Shown here in pieces: positions 38,832 to 47,587 of a stretch of DNA of 64,000 bases; positions within the stretch are counted from its first letter, which is position 1, and each line of letters begins with the position of its first letter. The notes under the pieces are model-generated. The model was not told where the DNA came from and made no database searches. It worked only from the letters and a program-made list of their open reading frames with translations. The stretch is from the NCBI RefSeq assembly GCF_001653565.1, contig NZ_LYPB01000048.1, positions 173,907-237,906 on the forward strand, read 5' to 3'. The stretch comes from Paenibacillus oryzisoli (GTDB lineage Bacteria; Bacillota; Bacilli; Paenibacillales; NBRC-103111). A program made the translations under genes and the position numbers.

Positions 38832-39460
38832 TCTTCATTCAACCGATCTGTTTGTTTTTTATCAGACAACCATTCTTCTACATGCTTGTTTCGGTCTGTT
38901 ACACGCTTTAATTTATCATGGAAAACTTGTTGAAATGAAGAAGTAAGCTCTACTTCCTCTTCAATATCGCTTTTCTTTTTGGGTAGCTTATTGATCCACT
39001 TACTAAGTGTACCAAATCCCATTCGATCATCCTGAGATGACTGTAGAAGTTCAGTGATATAGGCCACTTCATCGGCGTCAATGATTTTATCCAGTAGTTG
39101 AATATTCTCACCAACGCCAACAACGAAGAGCGAATGCCCAATCTCTACAATCTGTATAGATTTGTTTTGACCCAGGGGAACTCCACCTAAAGAACGAATT
39201 GAGTTCCCGAACAATGAGCCTTTGTTTTTCTTTGCCACATATTTCATCAACACATAAAAAAGAATAATGATAAACGCAAGAACTGCTATCACCTTAACAA
39301 CCATAAATAAGGAGTCCCCTGAGCTCAGGGAACCTGGGTAATCAGATAATGAATCGTTATTCGTAGATTCCGTTTCGGCATTTACAACTATACTTGTGTT
39401 TAGCATGACCAAAAAAGTGAAAATTGGTAAGAATGCTTTATTCGATTGAAATCTTTTCAT
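38828..39460 (-). CDS. fliO: FliO/FliZ-family flagellar biosynthesis protein
   Basis: FliO is a chaperone for FliP insertion and gate assembly (called FliZ in Bacillus). The 210-residue protein has an N-terminal signal, a periplasmic-side segment, one membrane helix (about 52-72), and a cytoplasmic domain with SIRSLGGVPLGQNKSIQIVEIG, the family signature. The C-terminal tail is long and charged. FliP follows by a 4-bp overlap. Confidence 0.92.
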   Translation of the reverse strand: MKRFQSNKAFLPIFTFLVMLNTSIVVNAETESTNNDSLSDYPGSLSSGDSLFMVVKVIAVLAFIIILFYVLMKYVAKKNKGSLFGNSIRSLGGVPLGQNKSIQIVEIGHSLFVVGVGENIQLLDKIIDADEVAYITELLQSSQDDRMGFGTLSKWINKLPKKKSDIEEEVELTSSFQQVFHDKLKRVTDRNKHVEEWLSDKKQTDRLNEE

Positions 39461-39508
39461 AAGAACAACCCTTTCGGTTTATGTAAGACTCAACCGAATC
39501 CGTACGGT

Positions 39509-39871
39509 TTAACCTAGAGTCTTTTTGATAGCTTCGATAACACGGTCAGCTTGGAATGGTTTAACAATGAAGTCTTTCGCTCCTGCTTGAATGGCATCAA
39601 TAACCATTGCTTGTTGACCCATCGCAGAACACATAATCACTTTCGCGTTAGGTTCAATTTTCTTAATTTCTTTTAACGCTTGAATTCCGTCCATTTCAGG
39701 CATCGTAATATCCATCGTAATTAGATCTGGTTTTAACTCTTTATATTTTTCAATAGCTTGCGCTCCATCATTCGCCTCGCCACATACTTCGTACCCATTT
39801 TTAGATAAAATATCACGAATCATCATTCTCATAAAAGCTGCATCATCCACAATTAGAATACGGTTAGCCAT
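39509..39871 (-). CDS. cheY: chemotaxis response regulator CheY
   Basis: CheY-P binds the flagellar switch and changes rotation. The 120-residue single receiver domain has Asp9/Asp10 (ILIVDDAAFMR), the phospho-acceptor Asp54 (LITMDITMPEMDG), a Ser/Thr-type switch in MCSAMGQ, and Lys near 104 in VKPFQ. It lies between fliY, a likely CheY-P phosphatase, and fliO. Confidence 0.97.
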   Translation of the reverse strand: MANRILIVDDAAFMRMMIRDILSKNGYEVCGEANDGAQAIEKYKELKPDLITMDITMPEMDGIQALKEIKKIEPNAKVIMCSAMGQQAMVIDAIQAGAKDFIVKPFQADRVIEAIKKTLG

Positions 39872-39895
39872 TGAAAATATCCCCCTAAAATTAAA

Positions 39896-41146
39896 TTATT
39901 GTAATTTTTGAATTCGTTCCCATTGATTAACAATGTCAGTTACGCGAACCCCAAAATTTTCATCGATAACTACAACTTCACCTTTGGCAATCAACTTATT
40001 ATTCACCAAGATGTCTACCGGTTCACCAGCAAGCTTGTCCAATTCGATAATGGACCCCTGAGACAGTTCTAAGATGTCTTTAATCACCTTATTCGTTCTG
40101 CCTAATTCTACGGTTACCTTGAGTGGTATGTCGAGAAGTAAATTCAGGTTTGTATCATCAGCTTGCGCGTACGAGCCTGATTGTAAATTACCAAACTGAA
40201 CCGGTTGAACATTCACATTACGATTTGGCATCCCTCCAAACGCAGCTGGAGGCTGTTGCTGGTACATAGGTTGCTGCGGTGGATACATCGGCTGACCCAT
40301 TGGAGGCTGCTGATACATCGGCTGCTCATACATCGGTTGTTGGTAAACAGGTTGCTCATATACTGGTGCAGGTTGCGAAATAGGAGCTTCTTGTACTGGT
40401 GGAGCTACCACAGGAGGTGCTTGTGCCGCCGGTGCAGCTTCCATTGCTGATTCAGTATCACCACCACCCATTAAGATCGATACCATTTCTTTGGCGAAAG
40501 GAACAGGTAACAACTGCATAATATTGGAATCAATAAGATCACCAATGGCAAGTCGGAACGATATCTTTATAAATACGTCCTCATCAGGCAGTTTTCCTTC
40601 TCCTTTCGACAAATTTAATATGTCGATTCCTGGTGGAGAGATATTGACAAATCGATTAAAGATAGTAGACATGGATGTTGCAGATGAACCCATCATCTGA
40701 TTCATAGCTTCTTGCACTGCGCTGATATGAATTTCACTAAGATTTTCATCACCGCCGGTGCCGTCTCCACCCATCATTAGATCAGCAATAACTTGAGCAT
40801 CTTTGGTTTGGATAACAAGCAAATTAATACCATCGAATCCATCAACATAATTTACGTGGACGGCAACATGAGGCCTTGGAAATTGTTCTTCCAATTCTTC
40901 TTTGCCAATAACAGACACCTTAGGAGTTGTTATATCTACTTTCTTACCCAATAGAGTCGATAACGCTGTCGCCGCGCTACCGAATGTAATATTACCGATT
41001 TCCCCAAGTGCATCCTGTTCTAACGGGGATAAAAAATCTTCTACTTGCGGAGGCCCATGAAATGAAGAGACAGAACTTTCTTCAGATGATTGTCTCAATA
41101 AAGCGTCGATCTCTTCCTGCGACAAATAATCTCTGTTATTCATCAT
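39896..41146 (-). CDS. fliY: flagellar switch protein / CheY-P phosphatase FliY
   Basis: FliY combines a CheC-like phosphatase module with a FliN-type C-ring domain. The product, about 416 residues, starts with LSQEEIDALL (CheY-binding-like). It has two CheC-type sites (GEIGNITFGSAATALSTLL and QEAMNQMMGSSATSMS), a P/Q/Y/M-rich linker at about 258-300, and a C-terminal FliN domain (LLLDIPLKVTVELGRTNKVI). ATG at 41146 overlaps fliM by 11 bp, with AAGGAG upstream; the next ATG is an alternative. Confidence 0.96.
   Translation of the reverse strand: MMNNRDYLSQEEIDALLRQSSEESSVSSFHGPPQVEDFLSPLEQDALGEIGNITFGSAATALSTLLGKKVDITTPKVSVIGKEELEEQFPRPHVAVHVNYVDGFDGINLLVIQTKDAQVIADLMMGGDGTGGDENLSEIHISAVQEAMNQMMGSSATSMSTIFNRFVNISPPGIDILNLSKGEGKLPDEDVFIKISFRLAIGDLIDSNIMQLLPVPFAKEMVSILMGGGDTESAMEAAPAAQAPPVVAPPVQEAPISQPAPVYEQPVYQQPMYEQPMYQQPPMGQPMYPPQQPMYQQQPPAAFGGMPNRNVNVQPVQFGNLQSGSYAQADDTNLNLLLDIPLKVTVELGRTNKVIKDILELSQGSIIELDKLAGEPVDILVNNKLIAKGEVVVIDENFGVRVTDIVNQWERIQKLQ
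40247..40375 (-). repeat. P/Q/Y/M-rich repeat coding region in fliY
   Basis: About 43 codons encode repeated YEQP, YQQP and MYPP-type short units in the linker before the FliN domain. The DNA is correspondingly repetitive (multiple CAT-CGG-CTG-like steps on the plus strand), so length may vary between strains. Confidence 0.75.
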
Positions 41147-42134
41147 ATTCTTCTTCTCCTTCATTCACGATTTCTGTAATTTGTACAGCCATCTTCCCTT
41201 TTACGGTACCAGGGCTTCCGAGATATTTCAGCTTCTCGCCCACTTTGACTTGAAGCGAATCTTCGACGGATTTATGCAGTGGGATTACATCGCCTATTGT
41301 TAATCCTAAGAAATCACGGATTGAAATCTCAGACGATCCCAATTCTGCAATGAGAGGTAGCTTGGTTTTCTCCAAGCGGGATTGAAGTGCTTCCACTTCT
41401 TCAGGTGCTCTCGTCTTCTTCTGGGAAACAAACCAGTGATGAACAGAAAGCCGAGGCATGATTGGTTCAATAACAACATGAGGAATACATAAGTTGATCA
41501 TTCCTGTTGTGTCCCCGATTTTGGTACTCAGCGATATTAATGCAATCGTTTCATTGGGAGAAACAATTTGCATAAACTGCGGATTCGTCTCTAGTGCCTC
41601 TAAACGAGGTTGAATATCGATAACAGTCTTCCATGCTTCTTGTAAGCTATCAAATGCTCGACTAAAAATACGCTCCATAACAATCGTTTCAATCTCGGTT
41701 AATGCGTTAATTTTGGTTGGCGTCGTTCCTGCTCCGCCTAGTAATCGATCCAACATAGCAAAGGCAACATTGGGATGTACCTCAAGTACCATTCGACCCT
41801 CTAAAGGCTCTGCTTCAAAGATGTTCAAAATGGTCATTTTCGGGATCGAACGAATAAATTCATCATAGGGCAATTGTTCAACCTGAACTACACTGATTTG
41901 CACGAAAGTACGCAGCTGCGCTGAGAAATATGTCGTTAGAAACCGTGCGAAATTTTCATGAATCCGAGTTAAGCTACGAATATGATCCTTCGAGAAACGT
42001 ACTGCTCTCTTGAAGTCATAAGCCCTTACCTTCTTCTGAGTATCCTCCTTCTTAAGTTCATCTGCATCCATTTCCCCAGAGGACAACGCAGCCAGTAAGG
42101 CATCGATCTCATTTTGCGATAAAACATCAACCAT
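41136..42134 (-). CDS. fliM: flagellar motor switch protein FliM
   Basis: FliM is a C-ring switch protein that binds CheY-P. The 332-residue protein opens with the CheY-binding LSQNEIDALLAALSSGEM, followed by the middle CheC-like domain (no intact phosphatase pair) and a C-terminal SpoA domain (GDVIPLHKSVEDSLQVKVG). ATG at 42134 is used because AAAGGAGGTGA lies 5 bases upstream; the GTG 9 bases earlier lies in that site. The stop overlaps fliY. Confidence 0.97.
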   Translation of the reverse strand: MVDVLSQNEIDALLAALSSGEMDADELKKEDTQKKVRAYDFKRAVRFSKDHIRSLTRIHENFARFLTTYFSAQLRTFVQISVVQVEQLPYDEFIRSIPKMTILNIFEAEPLEGRMVLEVHPNVAFAMLDRLLGGAGTTPTKINALTEIETIVMERIFSRAFDSLQEAWKTVIDIQPRLEALETNPQFMQIVSPNETIALISLSTKIGDTTGMINLCIPHVVIEPIMPRLSVHHWFVSQKKTRAPEEVEALQSRLEKTKLPLIAELGSSEISIRDFLGLTIGDVIPLHKSVEDSLQVKVGEKLKYLGSPGTVKGKMAVQITEIVNEGEEEYDE

Positions 42135-42169
42135 TCGAGTCACCTCCTTTAAGCAAAATCATTTATGAG

Positions 42170-42655
42170 TTACTGAAGCACTTTATCAGTTATCCAAATT
42201 TGTTTAATTTTACCTTCATGCAATAATGGGTTTAGTTTGTTCATTATTGTAGAAGTTAAACTATCTGAACCTTTGCTTCCTTCAATTTGCTCCTTCGTCA
42301 TGTCACCAAGAATCTGGACAATCGTTCCCTTAACGGCAGAATCGAGCAAACTATCGAATTCAACTTTAGCTTTAGAATTTTCCATTTCGAAAGCAAAACT
42401 TATTTTAATGAAATTCTGGCTGCCTGATAAGTTAGTTAAAATGTCCTTAATGATTGAAGTATTCGCCTTAACGGTTTCCGCTGAAGGTGCTTTCGTCGGT
42501 TTCACACTCGCTACAGCATCCTGAGCTTTCACAGCTGGATCTGTGGATTCATTATTTTTCTCCATAAAGTTCCACAACACGAAAGCTGCAGTAAGAATTA
42601 GTGTGATCGCAATAAGGATGGAAACAATGAGTATAAATATTTTGTTCTTAAACAC
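42170..42655 (-). CDS. fliL: flagellar basal body-associated protein FliL
   Basis: FliL surrounds the stator and affects torque. The 161-residue protein has one N-terminal membrane helix (about 5-28), a Ser/Ala/Lys linker and a C-terminal domain with NFIKISFAFEMEN. It starts with GTG immediately after the flbD stop, so termination and initiation are adjacent, with GGAGGG inside the end of flbD. Confidence 0.92.
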   Translation of the reverse strand: MFKNKIFILIVSILIAITLILTAAFVLWNFMEKNNESTDPAVKAQDAVASVKPTKAPSAETVKANTSIIKDILTNLSGSQNFIKISFAFEMENSKAKVEFDSLLDSAVKGTIVQILGDMTKEQIEGSKGSDSLTSTIMNKLNPLLHEGKIKQIWITDKVLQ

Positions 42656-42877
42656 TTATGAACCCTCCGTATCCCTGGACTGTATTGTCGCTCGGACGGA
42701 ACCAATTTCTTGCATGTAGGTCCGCACTAAGCTTACCACAACCTCTGCCTTTTCGAGAACTGTGATTTTCTTGCCTGTTGTCAATGTAATCATCGTATCC
42801 GGAGTTTCTTCGATAAGCTCAATTAATATGGCATTTAAGATAAGTGGTTTGCCATTCAAACGAGTGAGAGAAATCAT
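42656..42877 (-). CDS. FlbD-family small flagellar protein
   Basis: A 73-residue protein with the FlbD/YlzI pattern: ISLTRLNGKPLILNAILIELIEETPDT and ITLTTGKKITVLEKAEVV. The family is common in Firmicute flagellar operons between flgE and fliL and its role is unclear. The second of two adjacent ATG codons (42877) has better spacing to AGGAGG. It abuts fliL directly. Confidence 0.9.
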   Translation of the reverse strand: MISLTRLNGKPLILNAILIELIEETPDTMITLTTGKKITVLEKAEVVVSLVRTYMQEIGSVRATIQSRDTEGS

Positions 42878-42939
42878 CATTCTCCTCCTGAATCAGGGTA
42901 AGGGGAGCTATGCTCCCCCATCATTCATTCAATTACTTA

Positions 42940-43761
42940 TTACTGTTTAAGATTTACAACCTCTTGCAGGATTTGATCTGAAGTTGTGATAATTCTGGAG
43001 TTCGCTTGGAAACCACGTTGTGCAATAATCATTTCAGTGAATTCACCAGTTAAGTCAACATTCGACATTTCTAGTTGTCCTGAAACAAGTGTTCCCGTTC
43101 CCGTTTCGGGATCACCAGGAGCGCCAACTACAATCTCAGGCTCAGGATTAGCGTTAGCGGTCATTTGATACAAATTACCACCGATTTTTTCAAGACCAGC
43201 TGGATTAACTACTTTAACAACGCCAATCTTTTGCCCGGTATTAACCGTTTCACCATCTGCATTTACACCAATAATGTCACCATTTTGTGAAATCGAAAAA
43301 GAGACGATATCATCTGGAATTACGATGGGTCCTGCATTATCAGCGCCCATAACATGAAGCCCTTCAGCATTTACCAGATTCCGAGTCGGATCTACTGTGA
43401 AGTTACCAGCTCTTGTCAAAAATGGAGCATCAACCTGATCGAGAGTTCCCACTGCGAAAAATCCATCGCCATTTACACGTAAATCAGTTGGAACGTTAGT
43501 TGTCATTGCACTACCAGCTGTGTGCACAGTATCGATAGCAGCTAAACTAACACCCAAACCAACTTGCTGTGCATTCACGCCACCTCGGTTTTCGTCTGGC
43601 GCACTAACGCCAGCGACCGTCTGGCTAAGAATGTCTTTAAACATAACACGGCTACCTTTAAATCCGATGGTATTAACGTTAGCGATATTATTACCAATAA
43701 CGTCTAACTTTGTTTGAAAACCACGCATACCTGAAACGCCTGAGTACAAAGATCTTAACAT
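42940..43761 (-). CDS. flgE: flagellar hook protein FlgE (FlgE/F/G family)
   Basis: This 273-residue rod-hook family protein starts LRSLYSGVSGMRGFQTKLDVIGNNIANVNTIGFKG and ends with NVDLTGEFTEMIIAQRGFQANSRIITTSDQILQEVVNL, the paired terminal helices of axial proteins. B. subtilis FlgE (264 residues) has the same size and the same neighbours (flgD upstream, flbD and fliL downstream). Automated tools often call such proteins FlgG; hook function is favoured by position. Confidence 0.9.
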   Translation of the reverse strand: MLRSLYSGVSGMRGFQTKLDVIGNNIANVNTIGFKGSRVMFKDILSQTVAGVSAPDENRGGVNAQQVGLGVSLAAIDTVHTAGSAMTTNVPTDLRVNGDGFFAVGTLDQVDAPFLTRAGNFTVDPTRNLVNAEGLHVMGADNAGPIVIPDDIVSFSISQNGDIIGVNADGETVNTGQKIGVVKVVNPAGLEKIGGNLYQMTANANPEPEIVVGAPGDPETGTGTLVSGQLEMSNVDLTGEFTEMIIAQRGFQANSRIITTSDQILQEVVNLKQ

Positions 43762-43862
43762 GAAATGGCCTCCTAAATCGGATGTAAGAATATGAATTTG
43801 AATGTGAGCTGCTTCTATCGATCCACAACTCCAGGCTTCCTAAACGGTCGAGCCCTATAAAT

Positions 43863-44252
43863 CTATGATATTATCATTGCGCTATCGATCTGTGTAAACA
43901 CATGATCATTCATAGCTTGGCCATCTAGCGCAGTCACTACAGTTCGATTGGGTACATTTACGATATATCCATTCCCTGCTAAGATCAGAAGTGCGTCTTT
44001 GGCACCTTTGGATGCAGCTTTATCAATGGCATTGTTCATTTTCTCAATTTGCTCAGGTTTGAGTTGAATGCCTCGTTCTTTCAATCTGACTTCAGCATGA
44101 TGACTAAACTTCACAAATTGATCTTGGAAAAGTTTCTGAAAAGTAGGATTTGGATTTACATTCCCTGTAACCAGTACCTGTTGGGATGTAGTTCTTCTCG
44201 TTGGAGAAACTGGATTCGGATAAAGTTGTCCTATGGATACTCGCTCTGTCAT
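43863..44252 (-). CDS. TIGR02530-like flagellar operon protein
   Basis: A 129-residue soluble protein with FSHHAEVRLKERGIQLKPEQIEKMNNAIDKAASKGAKDALLILAGNGYIVNVPNRTVVTA, the hallmark of the small flagellar operon family TIGR02530. Its role is unknown. It overlaps flgD by 4 bp (ATGA), then 101 bp separate it from flgE. It may belong with hook assembly. Confidence 0.85.
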   Translation of the reverse strand: MTERVSIGQLYPNPVSPTRRTTSQQVLVTGNVNPNPTFQKLFQDQFVKFSHHAEVRLKERGIQLKPEQIEKMNNAIDKAASKGAKDALLILAGNGYIVNVPNRTVVTALDGQAMNDHVFTQIDSAMIIS

Positions 44253-44692
44253 TTTGGTTCTCCAGCGTTTTCAATTTTCTTTAACTTATCAAGGGAAACT
44301 TCCACACCATTCACAGTGGCAAATTGATTTCCATCTTTGAAAGTTATCGAATCTACTACGCCAGACATCTCAGTTGAACCCCCTGATGCATCTGTTCCAG
44401 TCCATGAAATTGACTTACCAATTAATCCTGATACGAAACCTAAAGATTGTCTCATCAGCTTCATTTCACTTGCCATATTCGTCAATTGCTCAACGGATGT
44501 AAATTGAGCCATTTGAGCGATAAACTCTTTATCTTGCAAAGGCTGTGTAGGGTCCTGATTCTGAAGCTGTGTGATCAAAATTTTAAGGAAATCATCCTTA
44601 CCTAGGGTAGTGCTGTTCTTCTCCTTGGATTTCGCGTTTGTCCCTTGATTGATCAGGTCAGCAACATTGCCAACGATTGGATTTGTAGCCAT
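44249..44692 (-). CDS. flgD: flagellar hook capping protein FlgD
   Basis: FlgD caps the growing hook. The 147-residue protein has the conserved TLGKDDFLKILITQLQNQDPTQPLQDKEFIAQMAQFTSVEQL in its first half and a beta-rich second half. It is short compared with enterobacterial FlgD, as usual in Bacillus. It lies after fliK. Confidence 0.95.
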   Translation of the reverse strand: MATNPIVGNVADLINQGTNAKSKEKNSTTLGKDDFLKILITQLQNQDPTQPLQDKEFIAQMAQFTSVEQLTNMASEMKLMRQSLGFVSGLIGKSISWTGTDASGGSTEMSGVVDSITFKDGNQFATVNGVEVSLDKLKKIENAGEPK

Positions 44693-44724
44693 ACGTTCAC
44701 CTCCACCACTTCATTCAACTCAGT

Positions 44725-46161
44725 TTAGGCAATGACATCGAAGGAATTACCGTCTGTATGATTGCGTATCTGTGTGATTTGTTCCATATCTTCTTTAAGT
44801 TCAATAGCATCCACTTCAATTTCACTTGATCGATTCTTGGATTGTTGTTGTGATTGATTGAAGGTTTGCGGTTGACGTTGTTCTTGGAACATGTTCGAAG
44901 ACATATTTTGGCTTTGCGTAACTTCTAGTTTCTCAACTTGTAAACCCTGCATAAGGAGTGCTTGACGTAATTGAGGCAACTGGCTTTCTAACATTTGTTT
45001 ACCTGCTAAGGTATCAGCTGCAAACTGGGCAAAGAGTTGTCCGTCATGCATAGAAATTTTCACATCTACATGTCCTAAATTCTTAGGAAACAAGGATAAC
45101 TTAGCCTCAGAGAATCCTTCAGACATCGTAATTTTCATGTTTTTGAGAACGTGCGTTGTCATCTCATCCGCGAAGTTAGCGGAAGTTAGAACAGGTGCTT
45201 GTGTTTTATCTGCTGCATTCGTCAACTGCTGTGACTTCTGTAGATCACCTATCGTAACGATCGAATTCGTTCCTGTAGCTGGCTCAATCGGCAGATCAAC
45301 CAGTGGTCCAGTTGTCTTTTCCGACAAGTTACTTGACAGCTCACTAACAACTAATGGAATGTGCTTAATTGCAAATTTCTCTTGTTTTGGCTGCAGTGAT
45401 TGAAGATTTAGGGAAAGATTATTATCTAATGGGTCATTATCACGTTTGTTTATGTACTTAGTGGAATTAAGTCTTCCATTCGATGAAATGTGCTCCTTCG
45501 CTCCAGTCAAAGGTACAGTAGTCTCAATTGCAGCAGCAACATCAGAGAGAGTAAGCTTCTGAGCTTTTCCTACTTCTGCTAGAAGATCTGGAAGTAAGGG
45601 TTGAATTGTGCTGGCAAGCTCTGAATTCAAGAAGTTTAGAATCGAATTGTCAGGCTGCTGCTTGGATAAAGTAGACAGTGTTAACAAAGTATTCTGTGCT
45701 TTCAGATTCAGTGAATTGCTTGTTGGTTGTTGCCACATTGCAAGATTACCTGCCGCGAGTGGGTTTGACGTGTTACTTAGAGCAGCCAAAATATCTTCTG
45801 CATCTTCAAACCATTTTTTCACTTTAGGTTCTTGCAGTAATTTGTCAGCAAGTTCCGAATTGCTATTCATAGCTTCAATAAGTAATTCTGGTAAAGTATC
45901 ATCCGACGTAGACACTTTTGATTTTTGAACGGCATCCGTTTGAACTGGCATAACCAAACTTTGAAGCATTTGTAACATCATACTCATGGAAAGCTCAGTT
46001 TCTGACGGTTGCCCTTCAATCAAGGGTGCATTTTCTTGTGTGGTTTGGCCAGAAAGAAGTGCTGAGAAGCTATCCGTCGTTCCTGCTCCTTTGGAAGTCC
46101 CTTTACCTGCAACTGTTGCTCCTTGTTGAGCGACTGGTAATGAAGTCATCTGTACGTCCAT
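44725..46161 (-). CDS. fliK: flagellar hook-length control protein FliK
   Basis: FliK is a secreted ruler that switches FlhB specificity. The 478-residue protein has a long low-complexity Q/S/T-rich N-terminal part and a C-terminal FliK domain with SEAKLSLFPKNLGHVDVKISMHDGQLFAQF near 375 and LRQALLMQGLQVEKLEV. The tail is Gln-rich. Position between the MotE-like gene and flgD supports the call. Confidence 0.94.
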   Translation of the reverse strand: MDVQMTSLPVAQQGATVAGKGTSKGAGTTDSFSALLSGQTTQENAPLIEGQPSETELSMSMMLQMLQSLVMPVQTDAVQKSKVSTSDDTLPELLIEAMNSNSELADKLLQEPKVKKWFEDAEDILAALSNTSNPLAAGNLAMWQQPTSNSLNLKAQNTLLTLSTLSKQQPDNSILNFLNSELASTIQPLLPDLLAEVGKAQKLTLSDVAAAIETTVPLTGAKEHISSNGRLNSTKYINKRDNDPLDNNLSLNLQSLQPKQEKFAIKHIPLVVSELSSNLSEKTTGPLVDLPIEPATGTNSIVTIGDLQKSQQLTNAADKTQAPVLTSANFADEMTTHVLKNMKITMSEGFSEAKLSLFPKNLGHVDVKISMHDGQLFAQFAADTLAGKQMLESQLPQLRQALLMQGLQVEKLEVTQSQNMSSNMFQEQRQPQTFNQSQQQSKNRSSEIEVDAIELKEDMEQITQIRNHTDGNSFDVIA

Positions 46162-46193
46162 TATTTCACCTCCCTTCCTAAATTCACTACAAA

Positions 46194-47111
46194 TTACGGT
46201 ACAAGCTTTGCAGCAATTGAAGCAGCAATTTCCTTATTCGCATCTGATAGCGCCGACATTACCTTAGAACGAGATGAATTATCCATACCACTTAATATAG
46301 ATAACACTTTTGCAGGGTTAGATTTATTCATCTCTAACAGAACGTTAGAAGCACTTTTTGGTGTCATATTGGCAAAAGTTTGTCCAAGATCAGAAGTGCT
46401 TACCGTACTTGTCGCTGCTTTGGCATCCGCCGTATTATTCGTAGCTAATCTTTCTTGTAATGCTGCTATTTGTTTATCACGAACGGGTACGATATCTTTC
46501 AAACCAATAGAAGCAGCCGCTGCTTTAGCAGCATCCATCTTCTCAAGAATTGCTCCACGATTATCTGCTTTCATCATTGAGAACACTAGTACCATTTCAT
46601 TTGGCGTTAATGCTTCAATGATTGGAGCAACTTTACTAGGCGTCATTTTGGCATACATATTGGCTAGCTGTGTAATTTGATTCGTGTACTCTTCTTCTGA
46701 TTGCGTTTTGTCTTTTAACTTCTCCTCAAGTTCGGTAACCTTAGCTACTGCAGCCTTAAGCGAAGTGTCCTTACTCTCAGTCGTCGAATCCGCTTTTTGT
46801 AATGCTGTTGTCAATTCATTTACTCTGGCATTCAACTTTGCAATTTCATCTTCTTTCAATTTCACACTTTGCTCAGAAGTCACAGCTTTACCTTCTGTTG
46901 TAACAGGTGCAGTTTCTTTTGGAGCTGGCACTATTAATCCAACGACAGGTGTATTGTGCAATGCTTTTTGAATACTACTTTTGATATCATAATCAAAAAT
47001 GGAAAGCAGCACGAAGAGTAGAACCGCCGTAAACACAAAGGGGATGACAAACCATATTAAAAACCGCTCCAGTGCACTATAAGATGCACCCTCTACGCTT
47101 GTATCGGCCAT
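46194..47111 (-). CDS. YlxF/MotE-family flagellar protein
   Basis: The 305-residue protein has one N-terminal membrane helix (about 13-33), a coiled coil (about 85-150), and a C-terminal helical domain like the MgtE N-terminal fold found in MotE (MYAKMTPSKVAPIIEALTPNEMVLVFSMMKADNRG). A second similar segment follows near 240 (FANMTPKSASNVLLEMNKSNPAKVLSILSGM). Position after fliJ matches B. subtilis ylxF. MotE chaperones MotB in Gram-negatives; a like role here is inference. Confidence 0.85.
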   Translation of the reverse strand: MADTSVEGASYSALERFLIWFVIPFVFTAVLLFVLLSIFDYDIKSSIQKALHNTPVVGLIVPAPKETAPVTTEGKAVTSEQSVKLKEDEIAKLNARVNELTTALQKADSTTESKDTSLKAAVAKVTELEEKLKDKTQSEEEYTNQITQLANMYAKMTPSKVAPIIEALTPNEMVLVFSMMKADNRGAILEKMDAAKAAAASIGLKDIVPVRDKQIAALQERLATNNTADAKAATSTVSTSDLGQTFANMTPKSASNVLLEMNKSNPAKVLSILSGMDNSSRSKVMSALSDANKEIAASIAAKLVP

Positions 47112-47134
47112 CTCTTCGTCCCTCCTTTTCTAGC

Positions 47135-47578
47135 TTAATACGATAAACGTCTGAAACGATTTGTAGCCATTTCATCGAGTGCATCCTGCTCTTTTTTTGC
47201 GATCATAACCTGGAATTGGTTATGTGCTTTCTCTCTAGCCTTGGTCCACACTTTTTCATCGATCATTTTCACAGATAAATGTTCTTGTTTCTCCGTAACG
47301 ATATGCATAGCATGTTTAACATCTTGATGTTTGCGTGCTATTTGTTTATCCACATGATTCATATAGCTCTGCATGAGAAGCATGTTCGATATCGACACAG
47401 AATCGCTAGTTGCTTGAATCATTTCATTGTGTAAGTTTTCCTTCTGCTCGAATAATCCATTTAAGCTCGTTTCTTCAATCCTTAACTGCCCCATTGCCTC
47501 AGATAAAATCCACTCTGCTTGTGTTCGCTCATTGTTCTTCAAATCGACAATTTGCTGGAAAGAATAGCGAAAACTCAT
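47135..47578 (-). CDS. fliJ: flagellar export protein FliJ
   Basis: FliJ is a coiled-coil stalk protein of the FliHI ATPase. The 147-residue product is almost wholly helical with heptad-like spacing, and starts SFRYSFQQIVDLKNNERTQAEWIL. It lies 9 bp after fliI. FliJ sequences diverge widely, so identification leans on position and coiled-coil shape. Confidence 0.92.
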   Translation of the reverse strand: MSFRYSFQQIVDLKNNERTQAEWILSEAMGQLRIEETSLNGLFEQKENLHNEMIQATSDSVSISNMLLMQSYMNHVDKQIARKHQDVKHAMHIVTEKQEHLSVKMIDEKVWTKAREKAHNQFQVMIAKKEQDALDEMATNRFRRLSY

Positions 47579-47587
47579 CTAGGACCC

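Noticed and set aside
42940..43761. A second rod gene (flgG) instead of flgE
   Set aside because: Neighbours and size match the Bacillus hook gene. FlgG-like similarity is expected, since these proteins share their end helices.
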